Origin: Nitrospira tepida
GTDB taxonomy: Bacteria; Nitrospirota; Nitrospiria; Nitrospirales; Nitrospiraceae
DNA: 64,000 bases
Assembly (NCBI RefSeq): GCF_947241125.1
Contig: NZ_OX365700.1
Coordinates: forward strand, 186,001 to 250,000
Direction: 5' to 3'
Of this stretch, positions 1 to 6,181 are shown one piece after another; position 1 is the first letter of the stretch, and every line of letters begins with the position of its first letter. A model generated the notes under the pieces. The model worked only from the letters and a program-made list of their open reading frames with translations. It was not told the origin of the DNA and did not search any database. Made by a program: the position numbers and the translations under genes.

Positions 1-140
1 AGAAAATTATGTTGGTTCCGAAGCGTGCCATTGACCGCGAATTGACGTTGGCGCTTGACGAGGTCAAGCGCGGACGCGTCAAAGGTCCTTTCTCCACCGC
101 TCAGGCAACGATCCGTGCCCTGCGCCGTCGGACCGCATGA
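1..140 (+). CDS. Partial type II antitoxin (C-terminal end only)
   Basis: An open frame enters from the left window edge and stops with TGA at 138-140, overlapping the next gene's ATG in an ATGA junction. The visible C-terminal residues are basic and include VKRGRVKGPFSTAQATIRAL, which fits the tail of a small antitoxin that wraps around a RelE-type toxin. The start lies outside the window. The antitoxin role is inferred mainly from the overlap with a RelE/ParE-like toxin; the antitoxin family cannot be fixed from this fragment. Confidence 0.6.
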   Translation, partial: KIMLVPKRAIDRELTLALDEVKRGRVKGPFSTAQATIRALRRRTA

Positions 141-382
141 CGGCGTCCTTCACGCTTCGTTTTCGCAAACAGTATCAGAAGCTTTCTAAGCACCGGCAAG
201 CGAAGTTCGACAAGCAGTTAGCCTTCCTCCTCTCCAATCTTCGACATCCCTCGCTACGGGCCAAGAAGTACGATGAGGCACAGGATATATGGCAAGCGCG
301 GGTGGATGACGACTACCGGTTTTACTTCAAGATCCAAGGCGACTTGTACATTCTGCTCTCCATCATTCCTCATCCCAAATAG
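137..382 (+). CDS. RelE/ParE-family toxin
   Basis: This 81-residue protein has the size and pattern of RelE/ParE/YafQ toxins: a basic helical N-terminal half with FRKQYQKLSK, then the beta-rich IWQARVDDDYRFYFKI, and the C-terminal LYILLSIIPH. The WxxRVDDDYRF pattern is typical of RelE-like proteins, which either cleave ribosome-bound mRNA or poison gyrase. The start is set by the ATGA overlap with the upstream antitoxin, so the two are translationally coupled and probably co-repress their own promoter outside the window. Which toxin class it is cannot be told from sequence alone. Confidence 0.8.
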   Translation: MTASFTLRFRKQYQKLSKHRQAKFDKQLAFLLSNLRHPSLRAKKYDEAQDIWQARVDDDYRFYFKIQGDLYILLSIIPHPK

Positions 383-515
383 TCGGTAGTTGCTTAAAGA
401 TGGGATGGTTGTGACGATTTCTGATCGTCTTGGCCAAGGCGTCTCGATCTATTAGACGAGCGCCGACGGACAGGGTATGATCGCACCTCACTGTTCACCT
501 TTTATGGAGGAACTT

Positions 516-1067
516 ATGGAGAATGGAAGATCTAGCCGGCAGTTCTCTCGCCGTGCAGTCTGTGGGTTCGCCGGCGTTCTGGCGCTATCATTCGGATTCA
601 TGGCAAGTGTGGCGATGGCCGAGGACTTGCCTCGCGAGGCCGTGCTCCCCTTGGCGATGGCGAACAAAGCGGTCGCGGCGGCGTTGGACAAATGCACCAA
701 GGACGGCTATCGCGTCAGCGTGGCGGTGGCGGACCGGGCGGGCGTGTTGCGGGCGTTCTCGCGCGGAGACGGAGCCGGGTCCCACACGGTCGAGAGCAGC
801 AGCAAGAAGGCCTACACGGCGGCCAGCCTGCGCGGCTCGACCGGAGATCTGGCGGAGATGCTGGGCCGCATGCCGGCTGTCCAGGGCCTCCGGGACATGA
901 ACGACAAGATCCTCATCCTGGGCGGAGGGTTGCCGATCGAGATCGGCGGCGAGGTTGTGGGGGGCATCGGAGTCGGCGGCGCGCCGGGCGGCCATCTGGA
1001 TGCGGCTTGCGCGCAAGCCGGCTTGGACAGCATCGGTGCGGCGCACAAGCTTCCCGCACAGAAATAA
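516..1067 (+). CDS. Exported HbpS/GlcG-family (DUF336) protein
   Basis: The protein matches the GlcG/HbpS fold family, small alpha/beta proteins found in haem-sensing or corrinoid/propanediol contexts. The start at 516 is preferred over in-frame ATGs at 477 and 504 because GGAGG lies at 506-510. The N-terminus has SRRAVCGFAG followed by a hydrophobic stretch and ASVAMA, which looks like a Tat-type signal with cleavage before EDLP. The mature domain has the family's glycine-rich core GGGLPIEIGGEVVGGIGVGG and an N-terminal long helix. No partner gene is adjacent, so the ligand is unknown. Confidence 0.75.
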   Translation: MENGRSSRQFSRRAVCGFAGVLALSFGFMASVAMAEDLPREAVLPLAMANKAVAAALDKCTKDGYRVSVAVADRAGVLRAFSRGDGAGSHTVESSSKKAYTAASLRGSTGDLAEMLGRMPAVQGLRDMNDKILILGGGLPIEIGGEVVGGIGVGGAPGGHLDAACAQAGLDSIGAAHKLPAQK

Positions 1068-1115
1068 GCGCACACATGACCAGTCGGCCGGCTCAACTTC
1101 CTCGGTAGGTACTCC

Positions 1116-1301
1116 AGGAGCCTGTCCGACATTGACCTTTCTACTACGGCGAACGATCTGCGGCCATTTGCATCGTTCTCGGCCCGAAAACATCCTCAAT
1201 GTATTCCAGTGAATACACCTCCGGTGTTTTCGGTCCTGCGGCCTTGCATCTGACCGCACCTCCTTCGCCTCGTAACGAACGGCAACGTCAGACAGGCTCC
1301 T
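1116..1301. repeat. Palindrome-ended intergenic repeat, family R1 (copy 1)
   Basis: This 186-bp block starts AGGAGCCTGTCCGACATTG and ends with the near-inverse ACGTCAGACAGGCTCCT, giving imperfect terminal inverted repeats. A second, reverse-oriented and longer copy lies at 38037-38253; shared internal tracts include GAACGAT, TTCTCGGCCC and TGCGGCCTTG. It has no coding capacity and resembles a MITE-like or REP-type element. Its right end supplies the stop codon of the HIU hydrolase gene. Confidence 0.75.
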
Positions 1302-1623
1302 AGCCGAACGGACTCAACAGCAGCGGGATATGGTAGTGCTGGGCCGGATTGCGGACAGTGAACACAACAGAGATGTCCGGGTAGAAGGGTTCAACCCGCT
1401 GGATTTGAAAGTAGGTCGCGGTGTCGAACGTGAGCCGGTAGGTACCCGCTTGCAGCCGCTGATGTGAGGGCATCACGTCGGCGCTGCGGCCGTCGGCATC
1501 CGTCCGGCTGCGGCTCAGCAGTTTCCAACTTCCAGCCAGCCCTTGTACTTCCAGAATCACCGGTATTCCCTGAGCCGGCCGGCCCTTCACAAGATCAAGC
1601 ACGTGAAGCGTGAGGGCGCCCAT
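1300..1623 (-). CDS. 5-hydroxyisourate hydrolase, C-terminally truncated
   Basis: The 107-residue product is a transthyretin-like HIU hydrolase, which opens 5-hydroxyisourate to OHCU in urate breakdown. The N-terminal signature LTLHVLDLVKGRPA with the catalytic His, the central RTDADGR and the C-terminal HYHIPLLLSPFG are all visible. Family members continue after SPFG/SPYG with YSTYRGS, whose last four residues form part of the active site. Here a TAG stop follows directly, and it lies at the end of the R1 repeat. Activity is therefore doubtful. No uricase or OHCU decarboxylase is nearby. The gene is downstream of an FAD reductase on the same strand. Confidence 0.85.
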   Translation of the reverse strand: MGALTLHVLDLVKGRPAQGIPVILEVQGLAGSWKLLSRSRTDADGRSADVMPSHQRLQAGTYRLTFDTATYFQIQRVEPFYPDISVVFTVRNPAQHYHIPLLLSPFG

Positions 1624-1681
1624 CAGGATTCGCAGGCACTGGAACGCTGATTCCGCGCGGAAGCGATGACGGGACGACGGC

Positions 1682-2911
1682 TCATGTCAGAAGCGTCTTG
1701 ACGGGAACGGCCGCATCCTGGAGCTGCGACTCCTTGCCGCTCAGGTCCGTGCCGCCTCGAATCAGCCGCTGTAGCGGCTGGAAATCTTTGGCCGCGGCAT
1801 TGACGGCGAAGTAGGCGCGCAGGCGGTGTTCCTTCAGATATAAGAGCGTGAACGGCGGCTTGTCGAGGCTCCCGCGGATCAGCACCTGGTCGTGCTCGGT
1901 TTCGTCTCCCGCGAACTCCAGATGGAGATCGAAGATGTCGGACCAGACGTAGGTCAGGAGGTCGTAGCGGTTCCGGGCGCCGGCCATGTTCTGGGCGGCA
2001 AGTTGGCCGCAATATTCCGCATGGCCCCAGTGTTCGACGCGCCGCCGCTTGCCGAAGAGCGGGTCCGGATAATTGGCCACGTCGCCCCCGGCGTAAATAT
2101 CCGGGTGCGAGGTCTCAAGATACTCGTTTACGACGACGCCGTTCTCGACTTGCAGCTCTGCCTGCTGGACCAATTCCACATTCGGCACGATGCCCACGCC
2201 GATGCAGACGAAATTACAGGCCAGCGAGGTTCCGGATTTGAGGTCCACCGCGAACGCCTGATTGTGGCGGTGGATCTGGGAGACCGACTCGTTGGTCCGG
2301 AACGTCACCCCGCGGTCCGTGCAATAGCGCTCGACGAAACGGGCCAGGGTGGCATCGGCAAAGCGGGCCCAGATGCGCGGCTGGGATTCAATCACCGTGA
2401 CCTGTACGCCCCGTTGCGTGAGCGAGGCGGCGAGTTCCAATCCGATGAAGCCGGCTCCGACCACCACGGCCTTCGCCCCGGCCTTGGCCTCCGCGGCGAT
2501 GGCCGCCGAATCGTCGATCGTGCGGAGATAGTGTACGCCCGGGAGATCGGCGCCGGGAATTTTGAGCCGAACCGGTCGGCCACCGGTCGCGAGCAAGGCC
2601 TTCTCGAACCGGATCTGGCGCCCGTCACTCAATGAGACGGTCTTGTCAGGCTGATTCAGCCGTTCGACGGACACGCCCAGGATTAGATCAATGTTCTGCT
2701 CGCGGAAATAGGGCTCTGGATCGTACAGCAGCTTGTCGGCTGGCGTTTCGCCTCGGAGAAAGTCTTTGGAGAGCGGCGGCCGGTCGTACGGCGGATGCCG
2801 TTCCTCGCTCACCAGCGTGATCGAGGCGCCGGGATCAAGCTGCCGCAACTGTTTGGCGGCTTGGCTGGAGACCAACCCGCCGCCAATGAGGAGATAGCGC
2901 GTTGCATGCAT
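1682..2911 (-). CDS. FAD/NAD(P)-dependent oxidoreductase (ferredoxin/rubredoxin reductase type)
   Basis: The 409-residue flavoprotein has an N-terminal FAD dinucleotide fold (YLLIGGGLVSSQAA), a second NAD-binding fold (VVVGAGFIGLELAASL at about 145-160) and the FAD-contact motif YAGGDVA. Order and length match BphA4/rubredoxin-reductase-like enzymes that pass electrons from NAD(P)H to a small redox carrier. The start at 2911 is chosen over an in-frame codon at 2956 because the RNA has GGAGAAG just upstream. The carrier partner is not encoded nearby. The divergent aldo/keto reductase shares the intergenic region. Confidence 0.85.
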   Translation of the reverse strand: MHATRYLLIGGGLVSSQAAKQLRQLDPGASITLVSEERHPPYDRPPLSKDFLRGETPADKLLYDPEPYFREQNIDLILGVSVERLNQPDKTVSLSDGRQIRFEKALLATGGRPVRLKIPGADLPGVHYLRTIDDSAAIAAEAKAGAKAVVVGAGFIGLELAASLTQRGVQVTVIESQPRIWARFADATLARFVERYCTDRGVTFRTNESVSQIHRHNQAFAVDLKSGTSLACNFVCIGVGIVPNVELVQQAELQVENGVVVNEYLETSHPDIYAGGDVANYPDPLFGKRRRVEHWGHAEYCGQLAAQNMAGARNRYDLLTYVWSDIFDLHLEFAGDETEHDQVLIRGSLDKPPFTLLYLKEHRLRAYFAVNAAAKDFQPLQRLIRGGTDLSGKESQLQDAAVPVKTLLT

Positions 2912-3121
2912 GGATCTTCTCCGTGATCGAAAGTGGGCTCGAAAGAACCTCAGCATACCCTACTCCGAAAGGATTATCCTAGGGGCTATGAGTGACCTCG
3001 TGATGGCGATCGATTCCGGGCCGCGGCGGCGCGACGGAACCGTTGGGTCCGACAGACAATGGATGATTGGACACCAGACCCGTCCACACATCTTGCAAGC
3101 ACTCTCCGGAGGGGACGACCA

Positions 3122-4201
3122 ATGGATCAGGACAACACATCACGCGGGGATGATTCGATCATGAAACTGGATCGAAGGCAGGTCTTGAAAGGCATGGGGC
3201 TGCTCGGGTCCGCCCTCGCGGCAGGAAACGTTACCGAGATGACCCGAGTGTTCGCCGGAATGGAGAAGGGCGAAGGCGGCAAGGCGACCGGCGGCCTGCC
3301 GCATCGGCCGTTGGGGCGCACCGGGGTGCAGGTGCCGATCCTCGTGCTGGGCGGCGGGCACCTCATCAAGCAGAGCGACGAGGAAGGGACGAAGATCGTG
3401 CATGAGGCGATCGAGGCCGGCCTGACCTTTTTCGACAATGCCTGGGACTATTACAACAACCGCAGCGAAGAGGTGATGGGAAAGGCTTTGCAGGGCAAAC
3501 GCCAGCGCGTCTTTCTCATGACCAAGATGTGCACGCACGGCCGGGGAAAGGACATCGGCCTGTTGCACCTTGAGCAATCCTTGCGCCGGCTCAGAACCGA
3601 TTATCTGGATCTCTGGCAGATTCACGAAGTTGGGTGCCAGGACGATCCCGATCTGATCTTTCGTCCCGGCGGAGCGGCGGAAGCCTTGCTCCAGGCGAAA
3701 CAGCAGGGCAAGGTCCGGTTCATCGGCTTCACAGGGCACAAGGATCCGGCCGTGCATCTGAACATCCTCAAGCATGATTTTCCATTCGACACCTGCCAAC
3801 TCCCGCTCAATGTGTTCGACGCTTCCTATCAGAGCTTTGAACGACTGGTCCTTCCGGAGCTGACCCGCCGCGGCATTGCGCCCTTGGGGATGAAGTCGCT
3901 TTGCGGAAAGGGCGAGCCGATCAAGCAGGGTGTCGTGACGGTGGAGGAAGCGATCCGCTATGTGCTCTCGCTGCCGATCGTGTCGCTGGTCAGCGGAATC
4001 GATTCCCGGGAGGTGTTGCGCCAGAACCTGGCCATTGCCCGGCGTTTCGTCCCGATGACCGAGCAGGAGATGGAGGCACTCCGGAGACGGGTGGCGGGCG
4101 CCGCCGCAGACGGGCGATTTGAGAACTATAAGACGGACCGGCTCTGGTCCTGCGATCGGCCGGAAGTGGAGCAGCGATTCGGCCCGCTGGAGCGGATGTA
4201 G
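3122..4201 (+). CDS. Tat-exported aldo/keto reductase
   Basis: This 359-residue protein opens with a twin-arginine signal (KLDRRQVLKGMGLLGSALAAG), predicting export as a folded enzyme. The body is an aldo/keto reductase: RPLGRTGVQVPILVLGGG, the catalytic Asp and Tyr in FFDNAWDYYNNRSEEVMG, Lys in MTKMC and His in LWQIHEVG. The C-terminal third has the NADP-site region PIVSLVSGIDS. The start at 3122 follows GGAGGGG at about 3107; upstream in-frame codons lack a site. Export of an AKR is uncommon but is known for Tat-type AKRs. The substrate is unknown. Confidence 0.85.
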   Translation: MDQDNTSRGDDSIMKLDRRQVLKGMGLLGSALAAGNVTEMTRVFAGMEKGEGGKATGGLPHRPLGRTGVQVPILVLGGGHLIKQSDEEGTKIVHEAIEAGLTFFDNAWDYYNNRSEEVMGKALQGKRQRVFLMTKMCTHGRGKDIGLLHLEQSLRRLRTDYLDLWQIHEVGCQDDPDLIFRPGGAAEALLQAKQQGKVRFIGFTGHKDPAVHLNILKHDFPFDTCQLPLNVFDASYQSFERLVLPELTRRGIAPLGMKSLCGKGEPIKQGVVTVEEAIRYVLSLPIVSLVSGIDSREVLRQNLAIARRFVPMTEQEMEALRRRVAGAAADGRFENYKTDRLWSCDRPEVEQRFGPLERM

Positions 4202-4270
4202 CCCGATGGACAGCGGAGAGAAGCGCCTTGGCTACGGAACGGGGCCAAAAGGTGTCGGGCTGGTATCTCC

Positions 4271-4298
4271 TTGACCCGTGCAGTATCATGAGTATCTA
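4271..4298 (+). promoter_or_regulatory. Candidate sigma-70 promoter for ssrA
   Basis: TTGACC at 4271-4276 and TATCTA at 4293-4298 are separated by 16 bp, upstream of the tmRNA gene. A leader of roughly 115 nt would be removed by RNase P-type processing. No other strong candidate is seen in this gap. Confidence 0.35.
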
Positions 4299-4390
4299 AA
4301 AGGAAACGTTCTTTGTGAAATGTGAAGCGTAGAGCGTCATGGATTGAAAGCCAGAATGAGGGCCAACGCCTGGGAAGCACGCTTCACGAA

Positions 4391-4410
4391 TGACGTGTGA
4401 CGGTTGACGT
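4391..4410. repeat. TGACGNN heptad repeat (short array)
   Basis: Three consecutive 7-bp units, TGACGTG TGACGGT TGACGTT, lie directly before ssrA. The same heptad pattern recurs near 31634, 33006-33118 and 37150-37238, always between genes. Confidence 0.6.
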
Positions 4411-4421
4411 TTAACAAAGGA

Positions 4422-4768
4422 GGGGGCGACCGGTTTCGACGGGGACACTGACGCCACTGACGCATGCCGAGCTCCTGGAGACTCGTTAAACCTCGAGGAA
4501 CATACACAACTGCCAACCAAGAACTGGCACTCGCAGCTTAAGCTGTGACGTTCTCTCATCTCTTGCCTGCGGGGGTGAGGGGGCGCGATGTGGCAGGCTG
4601 GCCCGACTCCGGTGCTCAGCGGGGAAGGGCGAGACCTTTCTGAGCTAGCGGCCGTTCTTAGCCCGTCGGCGGACATGAACGGTGGCGAATCCAAATCGCC
4701 GACTACGCATGGAGGGTCGGTGCGCTGACGGTCTTCGGACGCGAGTTCAACTCTCGCCGCCTCCACCA
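4422..4768 (+). ncRNA. ssrA: Transfer-messenger RNA (tmRNA)
   Basis: This is the trans-translation RNA that rescues stalled ribosomes. The 5' end GGGGGCGACCGGTTTCGACG and the 3' end CGCCTCCACCA pair as a 7-bp tRNA-like acceptor stem with one G-U, as in other tmRNAs; GTTCAACTCTCGCC gives the T-arm. The tag reading frame ends at TAA 4539-4541 and encodes a peptide ending ANQELALAA, a typical protease tag. Total length of 347 nt is normal for a one-piece tmRNA. The encoded CCA is present. Confidence 0.97.
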
Positions 4769-5130
4769 TCCCTCGCTTGACGTGTACCGCGGGCACTTCA
4801 GGCGAAGCCTTCTTCATTGACGCCCGCGGATAAACACCTCCAGCGATTCTTCCTTCGGTTCGTGTGATCCGGCGGCTCATCGGGCGAAGCTCCTCTATGC
4901 CAAGCTTGGCTTGAACCGCCGGCTCTTTTTCGATTTATCGAGATTGACGCCGGCGGAGAAGCGCCTTATACGTGTTTCCTTCCTTTGCTTTCATAGACCG
5001 CTGGAGAAACACCGCAATGGCTGTCCTGCCGGTTCCCTTATACTCAACCTTCGAAAGAGGCCCGCGACAGCGTCCGCGAAGGAGGGCCTAATTCGCGCTT
5101 CCGCTGGCCAGCCATAGGTCGCCGCTCCAC
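4769..5130. other. Intergenic region after ssrA; one inverted repeat, no convincing gene
   Basis: The stretch has an inverted repeat, CCGCGGGC at 4787-4794 with GCCCGCGG at 4822-4829, that could end the tmRNA transcript, although no T-tract follows. A 68-codon open frame at 4911-5117 has no ribosome site or recognisable features and is probably not a gene. Confidence 0.4.
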
Positions 5131-5391
5131 ATGGATCCGACGGAACTTCAAGAGGAACAGTACCGGATAGATCGGGTCCGACGGGTCGCGGATGTGACCC
5201 TCTATCTGTTGGACAGGACACCCCTGAGCCGTTCCGACTCGCTGGATGTCATCGAACATGCGCGGAGGGAGATCCTGCGTCTCTGTCCGGGCAAAGAAGA
5301 GGTCTTCGACCTGGTGCTGCGGCCCCGATTCCTTCGCGCCGTGAACGAGCGCGCGTTACGCGAGTGGGGCCTGAAGGACTCCGTCAACTGA
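5131..5391 (+). CDS. Small conserved-type hypothetical protein
   Basis: This 86-residue, charged, mainly helical protein begins MDPTELQEEQYRIDRVRRVA and has no signal peptide, membrane segment or cysteine. No family is recognised. Codon use with GC-rich third positions matches neighbours, supporting a real gene, but no strong ribosome site is seen before the ATG. A small repeat element follows 18 bp after the stop. Confidence 0.5.
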   Translation: MDPTELQEEQYRIDRVRRVADVTLYLLDRTPLSRSDSLDVIEHARREILRLCPGKEEVFDLVLRPRFLRAVNERALREWGLKDSVN

Positions 5392-5409
5392 CAGCCGCCA
5401 TCGCTTCAG

Positions 5410-5485
5410 CCCACATTATTCATGACGGTTCGTGACGAAACCGCGTGTTGACGGTTGCAGTAGAAGCGGTCATGAATAATGTGGG
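5410..5485. repeat. Palindromic intergenic element, family R2 (short copy)
   Basis: A 76-bp element has inverted termini CCCACATTATTCATGACGG and CGGTCATGAATAATGTGGG. The right end abuts the TAA stop of the leftward gene at 5486. Longer relatives lie at 24398-24678 and 14282-14407. Confidence 0.8.
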
Positions 5486-6064
5486 TTAGCCCCGAAGGCG
5501 CCGGAGCGAGGCGTTGACGGCGTCCAGATCGAACGTCTCCGGATCAAAGCTGCCGCCGACCCAGGTCAACATCGCCTCGTGCTCGGTGTGGGCGGGATTC
5601 ATGATCGCTTCGAGAAAGTCCTGATATCCCCACAGGCCGCCGCAATCCTCGGGCGGGCATGCCCGCTCGCCTGCCAGACAAACAGGGTAGGAGGCTCCGG
5701 GCTCCGGCTGAAACGTCTTTTCGACGACGATGTCGTGCTCCCAGCTATCCCCGAAGTCATATTCATATTCGAACTTCTGCATTGCGCGCGCCACCTTGTT
5801 CAGACGAGCGCGCCGGTCGCTCTGGAAGTTCAGGAACCCATCCGGGTCCGGCTCGGCGTAGTCCACTCCTCCGATACTGAACTTGTGCAGGTGTGAATTG
5901 GTCCATCCCATCACGACCTGTAACACGCGGTGCAGCTTCGCCAAGGTGATATCGCCGGGCACCTGCACGCGGCGCCAAATCGGAGGCTTGATCTCCCGCA
6001 AGGAGACCTTGAGCTGGTACACGGACGCGCCGATCTTATCCTTTTTATCCTTGCCCTGTTTCAT
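5486..6064 (-). CDS. Plasmid pRiA4b ORF-3-like protein
   Basis: This 192-residue protein matches the pRiA4b ORF-3/IS1096 TnpR-like family: YQLKVSLREIKPPIWRRVQV at the N-terminus, then LAKLHRVLQVVMGWTNSHLH, the YEYDFGDSWEH block and PEDCGGLWGYQDFLEA. The family is widespread on plasmids and in accessory regions; its biochemical role is unknown. It lies downstream of the type III restriction operon on the same strand with a 117-bp gap, so it may belong to the same mobile block. Its stop codon touches an R2 repeat. Confidence 0.85.
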   Translation of the reverse strand: MKQGKDKKDKIGASVYQLKVSLREIKPPIWRRVQVPGDITLAKLHRVLQVVMGWTNSHLHKFSIGGVDYAEPDPDGFLNFQSDRRARLNKVARAMQKFEYEYDFGDSWEHDIVVEKTFQPEPGASYPVCLAGERACPPEDCGGLWGYQDFLEAIMNPAHTEHEAMLTWVGGSFDPETFDLDAVNASLRRLRG

Positions 6065-6181
6065 GCCAGCCTCGTTGCGAGGAACCGCCGTGTGGAGTGA
6101 CTTCCGGCCTCTTTTCCTAGTCGCAGAGATGTCATCTACATAATAGGGTTCCCGGTAGGTTTCTCTCGTTATTCGGTGAAC

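Noticed and set aside
4296-4880. 194-codon minus-strand frame across the tmRNA gene.
   Set aside because: It is antisense to ssrA, a common mis-annotation; no ribosome site or domain is visible.
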